From Phlegmacium glaucopus (lineage: Eukaryota; Basidiomycota; Agaricomycetes; Agaricales; Cortinariaceae): DNA of 64,000 nucleotides. Positions 34,373 to 45,372 of this stretch are shown here, in pieces (the stretch's first letter is position 1; each line of letters starts with the position of its first letter). Position numbers and translations under genes: made by a program. The notes beneath the pieces are model-generated. The model was given only the letters and a program-made list of their open reading frames with translations, ran no database searches and was not told where the DNA came from. The DNA lies in contig MU130570.1 of assembly GCA_015039465.1 (NCBI GenBank), forward strand, positions 62,001 through 126,000. The letters are read 5' to 3'.

Positions 34373-37339
34373 ATGTATCCCTTCAACATACATGCCAATC
34401 AGCACAACGGAAATGGGAACATGGCCGGTCCCCAAGCCAACTACAACTTTGATAGCTCTGGGCCCTACTCATCCAACATGCAAAATGGAAATAGTAACGC
34501 AGACAGAGACGTCCCCAACAATCCTTCACAGCTCTTGTTCCAAGTCTATCAACAACTACACCAAGCAACAATGGGGCGGCAGCAGGCCATCACGAGCTAT
34601 CATGATCTTATTATCAAACATGAAGCCCAGGTTTCGGCTTTGAAGGACCAAATCAATATGTTGAAGGACCAGATTGATACTTTGAAGGATGAGCTGAGAA
34701 CTGCTCAAGCAGATGCAGAAACGTCGAGACTTTCGCACACCCAGTATATCATTTCCTACCTAAACGCCAAACGTCTGCTGATGTTCTATGCAGGATTTCA
34801 CAATTGCAATCTTGAGCTACTACAATTGCGCCCAGCAATTTGGTATCAAATATAGACCCTGATTTTCCTCTAGGTCCTGAACAACCAGGTGACAGACCCG
34901 AGAAGTACCCTGAAGAAATACTTTGGACGCTCGCCAATGCCCAGGCCGACCACATCATTTTTCCAGGGAACAACACCAATGTATCCCACCCGCCCATGGA
35001 AAGAGCACTTCGTAATGAAGACAGCAGCATGGTATCCCACATCAGTTGGGAGATTATCAAGGTGTCAGCAAAATCTGCCATTGGCACCTACTTACGCAAA
35101 CTCAATGTTGACACAGTGACCAAGAAGCACTTCCGCACCCATCATACAAAAGAATGGAATAACACCATTGCTTTCCTTGAGAAAGCCTGACCACTTGTTG
35201 GGCTGTGTGCAGGGCATTGGAAGGCGGAACACATTCTCGGCACAGTCCTTACTTCTGAAAGATCATCTATGAAATAAGCGGGGAAAAAGGTGCAGAAAAA
35301 GGCACAACCTGCTTCTTCCAAAGGTGAAGACTTTGGAAACAACATCCCTGATGACGGCGATCATGACGACAACAATGGCGACAACGTGGACTTGAACGTG
35401 AAGAAGCAGCCAGCACCTCGTTCAAATGAAGATCCTACGAAAGTGAAGAAAGTCAAGCGCGACACGAATCAAAACCAGCAGCCAAAGTCAAGGCCGTTCC
35501 TACCAATACAAAGCCCAAGACACAACAACAACTGAAAACCCATGTGGTAGAGAAGGGGGCGCAACGCCTGGTTCAACTCATCAAGAAAGCCCAAGGTAAG
35601 CCATCGAACAGTATATATATATATTAACATATGATATTTTGTCTATAGAAACCCTCATCAGAAAAAAATAACCTTGGCCTGGCTGGCTCTGGCTGCCCTG
35701 GCCAGCCCTGGCCAGCCCTGAACATCTTTGGCTAGGTTTAAAAATCTGAAAAAAATCTAACAAATCACAGAAATATTTATAGTACCCAATTCAAAAAAAA
35801 AGTAAACAATTACATAAGGCAGATGCTGAGATATTCAAGATATTAAATTGTTTAAAAATCTTGAATATCTCAGCATCTGTCTTATGTAATTGTTTACTTT
35901 TTTTTGAATTGGGTACTATAAATATTTCTGTGATTTGTTAGATTTTTTTCAGATTTTTAAACCTAGCCAAAGATGTTCAGGGCTGGCCAGGGCTGGCCAG
36001 GGCAGCCAGAGCCAGCCAGGCCAAGGTTATCTTTTTTCTGATGCTGATACCAGCTACATCGCTTGAGAGCGAGATAAACCGCCCTCACATTGGCAATAAC
36101 GCGGTTCCTCAACACAGAGAAAATGTAGCTGGCAACTCAAATCCAGGTGGTTCGTCTACAACTGATATTGACATCACATTCATACGAGTCTATGCCGACT
36201 GTAAGTTTGCTCTATTACTACTAGATTCATTTTATATTTTACTCTCTTATTATTGGTTTCAGTTAATGCACTTCACAGTAAGCATATTTTCCCTGAACTT
36301 TTATTAAAACATCTGATAGGGCGACTTTTCATATTCTAGATGAATTCTTGAACCAACAGCCACCCATTCCGCACGCAATCGCCCTCCTTGATGCTATGGC
36401 AGCTTCACCTGACTTCAAGTCTTCTACACCATCAGATAATGTTGCCACATTCCTCAACCGCATCGAAGCCGTGGATCCAAACTCCAGTGAGATTGAGGAA
36501 GATGATTCAAATCAATGTTGGGGGCACTGGCAATTCACTGCTGGTGGCTTGACCATCACAAATGTGATCCGAGATTGGGCTTGTGTGGGAGGCGTCAATA
36601 TGGCATGCAAGTTATTAGCAGCGACCATCCGAACATGTAAAGTTGCTCACCATATTTGCCTTGAGCAAAATATCACCTCGAGTAGTTTTCTTAGCGATGT
36701 GTACCTTAACAACATGGTGGAGTGACTACGTGAATCCTGGACTGCGGCAGGAGGGGTACATTGTCTTTTAATATTGATTTTAATAAACTTCATTCCTTTC
36801 TCAACGTAACACACACCATAGAAAATAATTGAAACGGGACCGAAGCCCACAAGCAAAACGGGCAAGACATCAAAATCTGGTACACCAAATGCAGCACCAC
36901 CATTGCCCGAAGCTGCTGCTCAAATTGCAAGTTCTCCTTCCTCTCCTCCTGCTCCCAACAACCTTGCATCAAATACCCTGAATATTGAAAGCTCCGGTAC
37001 CGCTCTGGATAGTTTGGCAATAGACAAAACACGAGACCTCATGAACAAATCCCTTCAAATAATTGATCTGAAGGCCTGGATTGACTCTCACAACACATCG
37101 ACTAATGCCAAAACCAAGAAGGGTATGAGTTCTACTCCCCATAAGTTTGCATACTAATACTTTTCTGCGCACCATAGACCTGATTCAATTTATTATTGAT
37201 ACTGCTACTGTGCCAATTCCTTCGTTGGAAGAGATCCTGGCAATTGTTACCTTGGTAAGTAATTCTTCTACTTTCACTTTGTACAACTTTATTCATACCT
37301 ATTCAGCGAAAGAATAAATCTTCAAAGGCAGCCCAATAG
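34373..37339 (+). pseudogene. Spliced agaric gene of unknown function carried by the CACTA-like element, with a premature stop
   Basis: The start is MYPFNIHANQHNGNGNMAGP, then a coiled-coil (VSALKDQINMLKDQIDTLKD). Then PLGPEQPGDRPEKYPEEILW, WEIIKVSAKSAIGTYLRKLN and LVGLCAGHWKAEHILGTVL appear across frame slips, then a Lys-rich stretch. Beyond the intron holding the palindrome come NRPHIGNNAVPQHRENVAGN, FLNQQPPIPHAIALLDAMAA, CWGHWQFTAGGLTITNVIRD, and LSDVYLNNMVE-stop-LRESWTAAGG at 36722 (TGA where CGA fits). The end is LIQFIIDTATVPIPSLEEIL then AIVTLRKNKSSKAAQ-stop at 37339. I know this type only as hypothetical agaric proteins. It may be captured cargo or a second element gene. Confidence 0.5.
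35656..36043. mobile_element. 388 bp near-perfect palindrome (foldback MITE) in an intron
   Basis: It begins CATCAGAAAAAAATAACC and ends GGTTATCTTTTTTCTGATG. Arms of about 185 bp pair almost without mismatch around a 16-base loop at about 35842-35857. Each arm carries CTGGCCAGCCCTGGCCAGCC repeats. It sits between a donor at about 35597 and the next exon at about 36050, so splicing could remove it. A transcript would form a long hairpin. Confidence 0.85.
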
Positions 37340-37439
37340 TTACTTGATCTCCTTTTGTGCGCAACAGCCTTGGGCAGCCAGCCCTTTATGTATCAATAGC
37401 ACTAGGTAGTATTTGGATAATCAGGAGAGCTAGATCCCT

Positions 37440-38296
37440 GTATATAGTCAATATACATATATGCTGCTTCTCTATGCCTGACTGCAACCTGACTTCTATC
37501 TGACTTTTGCATGACTTCTATCTGACTTTTGCATGACTTCTATCTGACTTTTGCGTGACTTTGATGCCCCTAGCTTGACTAAATGAAGACAATCGCACTT
37601 CTGTTGACTTTTTGACGACTTTGGCGACTATTGTGTGACCAATGTATGTTTAATGCTTGACTTTTGTTTGACAATGTGAGACCTGTTTGACTAATGTGTG
37701 TCAAGGCTTGACTTTTGTCACTAAGTGCAAGACTATTGTTTGACTGATGTGCATTTAACGCTTGATTTTTCGTGAGACCTGTTTGACTAATGTGTGTCTA
37801 AGGCTTGACTTTTGTCACCAAGTGCAAGACTATTGTTTGACCATTGTTTGACTAATGTGCGTTTAGCGCTTGATTTTTGTTTGACAGCATGAGACCTGTT
37901 TGACTAATGTGTGTCTAAGGCTTGACTTTTGTCACTAAGTGCAAGACTATTGTTTGACTAATGTGCGTTTAACGCTTGACTTTTGTTACACAGTGTGAGA
38001 CCTTGATGTTTGACTTTGACGACTTTAGCACCAAGTGCAAGACTATTGTTTGACTAATGTGTGCAAAATGTGTGTTTAACCCTTGACTTTTGTTTGACAG
38101 CATGAGACCCAGGTGTTTCTGTCCCTGCAGAACCCTGTCATTGCTTGGCTTCTTGGACTAAAAAAGTCCTACAGTAGTCATACGATAGTCGAACATTGAA
38201 AGTCAGACTTTAGTCTTCACTGGCGCAGGTCTGACTATGGCATGACTTTGTATGACCTTTGTCTGACTAATGTAAAAATTCCATTTTTACTGAGTG
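37440..38296. repeat. Right subterminal TGAC repeats of the CACTA-like element
   Basis: Long array of diverged units such as TGACTTTTGTTTGACA, GAGACCTGTTTGACTAATG and GCTTGACTTTTGTCACTAAG. It then passes through GACTTTGTATGACC to the end TTTTTACTGAGTG. It is the reverse complement in type of the array at 23937-24240 and about three times longer. No gene in it. Confidence 0.75.
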
Positions 38297-38559
38297 TGAC
38301 TGTAATTGTTGTTATTGATGACAAATCCAGGTGTGTGACGAGCTTCAAACAGCAACTTAGTGAGGCTATGTACCGACAAATTTTAGTCGCTAATTTGAGT
38401 ACATCATTTTTTGAGAAAAATTAGACGATGCTTCTCTGCGTTGGGATGCAGAAAATCACAGATATTCACACACCTGCTCAGATTTTGCCTTTTCGGCGCA
38501 GCTATCTGCATAGATCTGCATAGTCGAGTTTCACTGGGCATCATCAATCATCCTTGGTA

Positions 38560-41178
38560 CTTGCCAAAAAAGGCAATACTAAGATGGTAAGTAACCACTA
38601 TCACTGTTTGTTGCGAGATACAACTTCTAGTGCTGTCAGATACCGAGTTCAATGTTCTGTTCGTTCTCTTCCTCCTTTCTTTCTTTCTTTCTCTTCCTTC
38701 CTTTCGTTCTCTTTCCCCTTTACTTCTTTCGTTCTCTTTCTACCTTTTTTCAATAGCCTTGATGGCTCCCTTCAAGTTGGCTGGTATATTGACTTAATAT
38801 CGTGAGACAGTATTCATGTTAATGTTTTTCAATTATAGTTGAGGATAGCTCTCCTTTGATCACTTATTCTCCAGCTGGCTCCTGGATTGACACCCCAGCT
38901 GGTGATGTTCTTGCTACTGTGGGTAGCTTGGCTGATTCTCATCTGTTTTCGGTGGATCTCATTTATTAAAGTCTTATTCCGGTGGTTCCTTCCATACAAC
39001 CACAACGCAAGGGGCTAACGCTACGATCAATTTTAACGGTAAAATAACCCTGCTCTTTTCGCTTCCAAATGACTGGAACACATCTAGGTACTGGAATATC
39101 GATATTTGGAGGCCAGCGCCCAAACTATGGGACTTTCAGCTTCACTGTTGACGGGCGGCTCGTCACAAGTGGTACGGCGGAAAGCACTGTCCCCTCTACT
39201 CGTCAACTGCTTTGTTCTGTCTTTGGGTTGATCAATGGCCCACACACCGCAGTATTTTCAAACATTGATGGACAGCCTATTGATGTTGATTTAATAGAGT
39301 TCGAAAGCCAAGTCGGAGGACCCGGGTGAGCGTCCTGATGATATTATCACCCTTGTCGTTATTTCTGACCTTATGTAGATCAACAGTAGGGTTTGGAACG
39401 TTTGACGACAGCCACGCTGCTATCACATATCTACCTGCACCGTCTGCGTGGCAAATATCAACACATCCCACCTTCTTTAATGACACCTTACAGTACGTGG
39501 TTGGCTGTCACTGTCCCCCAGTTTTCTCAAGCCAATTGTTTCTATGCAGCTCTTCACAAACACCTGGTGCTTCTGCTATCCTTTCGTTCTCTGGGGAGGC
39601 TGTCGCGCTTTACGGGACAGTTTCGCCTAATCATGCCAATATTCATATCGCGATTGATGGCCAATCACTCATCTTGCCAGGTGGGTCAGGTGGCCAAGTA
39701 TCTGCTGTTCGTCCGGTAAGTAGGCAAAGCTACATATTAATTCAGGATTATTTACGGAACCCTATGATCTAGGTACTCTTGGTAAGTAACATCATATGTA
39801 CGTAGTGAATGAACGTATAACTTACAACTCCTCAACTTTCAAGTACTATCAGAACAATCTTGCACCAGGTCAACACACCCTTGTTCTTTCTGGGAATTCA
39901 ACACCACCAGCCGGGAATTCCATTGATCTCGACTTCATCACAACCTTTGCTAGTACATCAAGCGCAACCATGCCAATCTTGTATGTGCCATCACATCTTT
40001 TTGCCCATTGCTCATTTTTTCTCAATTTTAGATCTGATAAATCATTATCAACTGGAACTATAATTGGCGCAATAGTGGGAGGCGTCATCGGCTTCCTGCT
40101 CCTTGTTGCACTCCTAGCCTTAGGCTTCTTGATGCGCCGGCGGCGAAGAAGGAAGGACAGGTCGGGTCATGATTTTGTCAAACTCGAGAACATGGTCTTC
40201 CCCCTTCCGCCCCCAACCAAAGTGACGCAGCGCCCTGGTACCCCGAGTTCGGTGGGTGAAAGCTCCAGTGGCTCTCATTCAAGACATGGCAGTGTGATGT
40301 CGTTCACATCAACAACGTCATTACTAGTCACTACACGACCCCCAACTATGGACTCTATGGGCTTGAGCCCTCCTCCGGAGTATTCGTCATATATACGCTA
40401 ATACATAGTCTCTCCTAGACAGACTTCGATATATAAAAACAGGACTGGCTAATACATTAAATAATGACGTTGACAGATCATCCCATTATATACTCGGCGC
40501 TGTGCCTTTCATCAACTTTTGTCCATTTCGTTTCGTTGTCGCTGCCTTGAGCTCTGCTGGTCGCTTCTTCTTTCACTGTCTTTTTTGACGAGCTGCGCTT
40601 GTTACTTGTTATTTGATATCTCCCGTTCATTCACTACCTTTTCGATCTTTTCAATTCCCCAAGTCTTTTCCAGAGCTGGGCTCTCCCAAGGCTCTCCATC
40701 CATTTATACAGAACACCGAGCTCGAATTCTGCGTTTCTGAACATCTAACATACAAACAAGAAATTCATGCCCACGGACTTCTTGCACATTCGTCTCATCA
40801 TAACACAATATTGTACTCCTACTTTCATCTGCTCAAGATACGACAGTTATCTTATTCCGCGATCCCTCCTCAACCTGCCCTTCCTCCTCAAGTTCCCCGA
40901 GTTCACCGAACACACCTTCACCCAACGTCCCATTATTACCACTGCAGCCACTGTAGCACAATGAGGTACATAGGAACGCCCCAGTGTCAGTTAGATGGAA
41001 TACTGTAGACGAATAAGTAGTTTAACTTTCATTGACCAGCGTAAAATGTATGCGTACCCAATAAATCCAACGGTTTTAACCAACCTACATACTGCCAGAG
41101 TATACTGGCAATCGAGTCTGACGAACTAAAGAACTAAAGCGAGACGAAGAGAATGAAGCCTAGGTAAATTACGTAGCA
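38560..41178. repeat. Segmental duplication block Y, copy 2
   Basis: Collinear with 18400-21513, without the 560 bp insertion. It ends at TAAATTACGTAG (41178), after which single-copy sequence leads to OPA3. 38300-38560 between the CACTA end and the block shows no gene. Confidence 0.85.
38762..40401 (+). CDS. Gene Y, copy 2: single-pass membrane protein with lectin-like ectodomain
   Basis: ATG at 38762 (MAPFKLA). The same exon order as copy 1 follows: VEDSSPLITYSPAGSWIDTP, TGISIFGGQRPNYGTFSFTV, STVGFGTFDDSHAAITYLPA, TPGASAILSFSGEAVALYGT, YYQNNLAPGQHTLVLSGNS. Then the helix STGTIIGAIVGGVIGFLLLV, the anchor RRRRRRKDRSGHDFV and the tail PPPEYSSYIR. The splice sites are kept, including the 9-base exon at about 39774-39782. 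Differences from copy 1 include a small insertion giving GFGTF and the loss of one codon before VSRQ. Both copies look translatable, so they may have separate roles. Function is not known; a cell-surface sensor or cell-wall contact role is inference only. Confidence 0.75.
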
Positions 41179-41415
41179 GGGATAATTTAATGGTCACTAA
41201 GGTAGGGCTTGCTCCGAACCTAATTTGGTCCCATCGAATTTGAGCAACAGCCTGTGACAACGTGATACGAGCAACAGGAGCAAGGCTGGCGTGACAGATG
41301 CAATCGCACCCTTTATTTTAAAGCACTTTCCGTCCTGGCGTCTTGGTGAATATTTTACTATAAAGCTCCTCTTCCTTCTTGAATACTTATTGACAATATT
41401 TATTCTCCCTTGATC
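40402..41415. other. Intergenic between gene Y2 and OPA3
   Basis: Pyrimidine-rich 3' flank shared with block Y1 to 41178, then single-copy promoter sequence of the OPA3 gene. No other gene was recognised. Confidence 0.5.
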
Positions 41416-42372
41416 ATGGCTTCTGTGAAGCTGGCTACGCTCCTCATCAGAGTACGTCATTTCCTACTTGCTCAGTTCGTCCTGACTTTTTATGTATAAA
41501 AACAGACAATAGCTAAGCCTATTTCTGGAAGAATCAAAGAACAAGCTAGGCAGTGCGTTTTGGCTTCTCCATTGCTGTTTTTATGTCGAGCCAAGCACGG
41601 GAGTACTGACTTCAAAACAATGGTTTAGGCATGAACGTTTTCGAGGCCTTTGTGTGAACCTTGCCCAGTTCATGTATCGCTCAGAGGTAAAACTGCGAAC
41701 GAACATACTTGGAGAACCTCCTCGGCATATACGTCCTTTATCCGAAACTAAGTTCGTTGTTCTGTTCCTTCTCGTTCATTGCCACCCTTCCCAAGTTTTG
41801 GCCTTATCTCGTCCAGTCCTCACTAATTTGAGACCAATAACTCATCTAGAGCAATCGAAAATGGAGCCAACGCCATTGCTGAAGGCTTCCTGTTTGCCGT
41901 TGCTGCCGCCCTTATCCTCGGTGAAACATGGCGAACTTCAAGAAACCAATCCAAACGGAGAGACGCTGTAGATGATCAACTAGATGAATTGGGCACAAAA
42001 GTCACAGAGTTGACGGCTCGTGTGGATACTTTAATAAATGGAAGAGAGGCAGAAATGCGGGATGAAAAACTACGGTGAGTTGTTGGATTTCTACCTCAGT
42101 GTTCAATAAGTTGATTCTTGGTCTTTCTAAAAAGAAATGACGAACTAGCCCGAATACTAGAACGGGTCGTAGAAATTGGACTTCGGGGCGGTTGGGCAGA
42201 ATTTCAAGATACACCGCTTCAATTACCCCGGATACAGCTCGCACCTCACCTACGTTTCTCTTCGTCATCTCCTGAATCAAATCCACAGGACTCACAAATA
42301 GAGGTCAGCACCGATGGAGATATTGATGATACAAAGAGCGGTTCGTCACTGTCATCGTCATCAAAATCTTGA
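41416..42372 (+). CDS. OPA3-like protein
   Basis: A conserved eukaryotic protein of mitochondria or peroxisomes; its biochemical role is unsettled. Five exons. MASVKLATLLIR starts at 41416, then TIAKPISGRIKEQARQHERF, RGLCVNLAQFMYRSEVKLRT, LGEPPRHIRPLSETKAIENG and ANAIAEGFLFAVAAALILGE with TWRTSRN (the OPA3 core and hydrophobic helix). Then a coiled-coil (ELGTKVTELTARVDTLINGR), LARILERVVEIGLRGGWAEF and a Ser-rich tail ending at 42372. All introns are GT-AG and frame is kept. About 215 residues, near the family length. The start is the first Met and matches the family N-terminus. Confidence 0.92.
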
Positions 42373-44392
42373 TCATAGATGTAGACTTTTGGTATGCTAT
42401 CATAGGAGTTGATAGAAGTCCTGTAAATTTTACCCAACTCACCTCTTATATGAATTGCGGAAATTGGAATTGCCCTACCTTGTTGTTCGACTTAAGCGAG
42501 TATTATTAGCGGAATGGAACAGACATGGAGGCAGAGGCGGAGGGACGTAATCTCCTAGAAATAGACGAAGACTACGTTGAAGAAGAGAATGAAGTCACAA
42601 CCATAGGGTTGGCTTAACACCGCACGACTATTCAACCTCATTCTCCTCCTCCGAGTCTCTTCAATCTCCCCAACCCCACAAACTTTCCATATTCCATCTA
42701 TCACCCCCCTCACACATATGGTCGTCAGGTATATATCCCCACACGGTCCAACCCAGCCCAGCCCATTCTTTCCGTCACATCCATTCAAACTAACATCTAA
42801 AGCTTTCGTCTATAATAGTATGTGTCTTTGCCTCTTTATCAGTTGTACCCTAGACACTTTCAGAATCTATATCGAAGGGTGTGCTGATTTCGCCGATTAG
42901 GGTTGGGTATTTGGGGTGAGAGGTTTGATGAGGATGAGGAGCTGCGACGACGACGAAAGGTAGTATCTGAACGAATCTGTTCAAAGGATATACCCAGTTT
43001 CAGCTTCATCTATTAGGTTATGTGAGTTTATACCGCCGTCCGAGAAATGGGACCGCGCTAGAGGGAGAAGGGTTAGTGTTGCAGGATAGGGTTAGGCAAA
43101 AGGAGACGACGTACAGTATCTTGATGAAGATACATTGAACCAATTCATATACTGATCATATTAGCTACCTCTAAAATACCAATCTCTCAGCCGCAAAAAC
43201 AGATTAAAGGAAAAGAGAACTCACGGATGTTCCAGAGATTTCCATGTAAATGGAAACCTCAAAACATTGGATCTCCAAACTCTCGGTCTAGCTAGATGGA
43301 TGTCAACATTTCCGTCATCCAAGTTCATGGACGACAAGTGAATGTGAGCTTCTCCTTCCCTTGCCCATCCCTTCTCCTCGTTCGTCATTCCCAAGTCATT
43401 CCCATCCTCTTCAACACCCTTCAACACCCACATCTCACCCAGCAGGGTTTTTAGAAGCTCCAGACAAGTTCACACGATGTAGGAGTAGAGTCCGAACTCT
43501 ATTGTCTACGAATTAACAGTTGATGACATGGGTTGGGTTGAGTTTGGGGTGGGTTTGGGGTAGGGCGTTGGGCGTTGGGCGGGTATTAAAGGCATATCCC
43601 CTTTCAGTATAAAGAGGAGGTTGTAGGTGTTGCGATGGTTGTTAGCCCTACAGCTAGCAACGAGCTCAGTGTTTTCGGAAGAGAGTCCCAAGGATCAGAA
43701 TGGCTTTGAGGTCAGAAAAAGCTGCCGAAGAACAAGTCTTGCTCGTTCGCTGAAAGGTTTTAAAGTTAGTAGCTGTAACAGCGTGCGCCTCTAGCCAATA
43801 TCTTTCCAAGTTTCAAAATGAGGCAGCCAGAGCGGAGATCAGTGTATTGGGCAGCACTGGTTATTGGCAGTGGTTAAGTAGTATTGGTGATTCCATTTTG
43901 GGTCTTCTGACTCCCCACTCATCCACCTTTGTGCGCATCGGATACCATAACCCACTGTTCAACGAAATGGTACTCTCTCCAAGTTCTAAGAAACTTGGCA
44001 AGTCCAAGCAACAGAATTATTCATCTCCAGTGACGATCAGCGATGCTCTTGGTTTAGAGCTTGAACCAGCAGCTTCGACATCGGCCATCCCTGTAACATA
44101 CGCCGCCGTTGATCCTATGCCATCCGTTTTCGCCAATGGTACGATTCCAAGCGCTCAGTCCGCTGGCGTTATCGTGAGTGTTCGTCACATCGATCTTATT
44201 GGCATAACCACTCAATCATCGTCGGTCAGACTGCCCATGAACTCCAACTCTCCGCTTCGGTTTCCACTAATAACAGTGCCCTTGTACCCTACAACAACTC
44301 GCCCTCCTCATCTAATACCAATGCCTTAATGCAAGCCAACCGGGAATCTATGCAATTAGAATATCATTCCTCGGTGATTTTACCTACACTAC
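42373..44392. other. Two kb with only weak gene candidates
   Basis: Weak candidates are a 31-codon plus frame at 42523-42617 (MEAEAEGRNLLEIDEDYVEE), a minus exon-like frame at 43221-43433 (MWVLKGVEEDGNDLGMTNEE, ending at a GTGAGT donor), and a plus frame at 43847-44329 with SDALGLELEPAASTSAIPV. None can be tied to a family. The last could be a decayed gene just upstream of the NB-ARC gene. Confidence 0.3.
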
Positions 44393-45372
44393 ATGTTCTC
44401 GGCTTTCGCTGATGATCAGCAGACTCAGCATCCTGACTCAGATCCCGACTACGACTCTTTCTTTCCTAAGGCCGATGCTATACTCATCACTGGTGGTACT
44501 TTTGTAAGTCATGTCTCGTAGGGTGCAAAACTGATTTAGCAATGATCGTTCATATTTTATCCGCCAGTACAAGATCACTAATAATATCGCCGCCAATACT
44601 ATCGAAGGGCAGATGAAGAACCCTGTACCTCCGAAACCAAGCCTCGGTCCATTCTTCACTGGACGGAGGGGTGTGCTCGACCAACTCGGGAAGATTTTTG
44701 TTCGTCGGGCTAATAGTAGACTGATGTCGAGGCGTTCTTGTCTCCTCTGGGGAATGGAGAGTATTGGAAAGACCCAGATCTGTCTCAAGTTCGTAGAAGA
44801 AATGTCGGGCAGGTGAGTATCTTCACATTGCCATACACAACACTTTGGATTCACGTCTTGCTCTAGTTTTTCACATGTATTCTGGGTTGATGCCTCCTCT
44901 CACGAGAGCATCACAACGTCTCTTCAGGGAATTGATACAACACAATTTGAATCCTCTGGTGTGGATGGCTCGGTTCGGTCTGTCCTTCAGAGGATATCTT
45001 GTCTTCAAGGGGAATGGTTGATTGTATTTGATAATGCTCCCTCTCCAGAGGCAGTGGCCAAGTTCATTCCCCCAGGTGACGGAGGTAATGTTCTTTTTAC
45101 AAGTCAAAACCGATCCATCAAAAGGGTCGCATCGAATATGATCGCAATCGAGATCACGGAAATGGAGGAGCCAGATGCTATAACTCTACTTCTCAAGGCT
45201 AGTTTTTTGGATCGTAATACACCTGGGTATCTACAAGCTGCTGAAGAGATTGTCCATGTACTTGGCTGCATTCCTGGTGCTGTTGTAGAAGCTGGCACTT
45301 ACATTGAATCTGGGAAATGCGATATCAATAAATATCTGGAGCATCATTCCATACATCATCAGACTCTTACCT
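44393..45372 (+). pseudogene. NB-ARC/NLR-type ATPase gene, truncated by a Copia LTR
   Basis: The start at 44393 reads MFSAFADDQQ...ADAILITGGTF. Intron GTAAGT...CGCCAG is followed by YKITNNIAANTIEGQ, then PSLGPFFTGRRGVLDQLGKI and CLLWGMESIGKTQICLKFVE (P-loop). After a second intron come SHVFWVDASSHES, WLIVFDNAPSPEAVAKFIPP (Walker B-like), GNVLFTSQNRSIKRV and IVHVLGCIPGAVVEAGTYIE (GxP region, usually LPLAVDQAG). This is the signature of fungal NLR proteins, implicated in non-self recognition and regulated cell death. Coding breaks at 45372, exactly where the LTR starts; the repeat domain (TPR/WD/ANK) is lost. P-loop ES for GG and IPG for LPL are unusual. Confidence 0.8.

Larger units (their letters stand above)
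23937..38296. mobile_element. 14.36 kb CACTA-like (Plavaka-type) element with gene-fragment cargo
   Basis: The left end is CTCTCAGTAAAATGAC. The right end reads, in reverse complement, CACTCAGTAAAAATGG. Both continue into CATTTTACATTAGTCA-like sequence and then GTCA-rich repeats in opposite orientation. The direct flanks are TGA (23934-23936 and 38297-38299), a 3-bp duplication as known for CACTA elements. Inside are a Tnp2-type transposase N-terminus, FAS2 and XRN1 fragments, an unknown gene and nested insertions. It lies between gene X2 and gene Y2, separating a duplicated pair that is adjacent in copy 1. The transposase core is absent, so it is non-autonomous now. Confidence 0.7.

Noticed and set aside
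37440..38140. CRISPR-like regularly spaced repeats
   Set aside because: Units are diverged, spacing is irregular, the host is eukaryotic, and the array is the subterminal part of the CACTA-like element.
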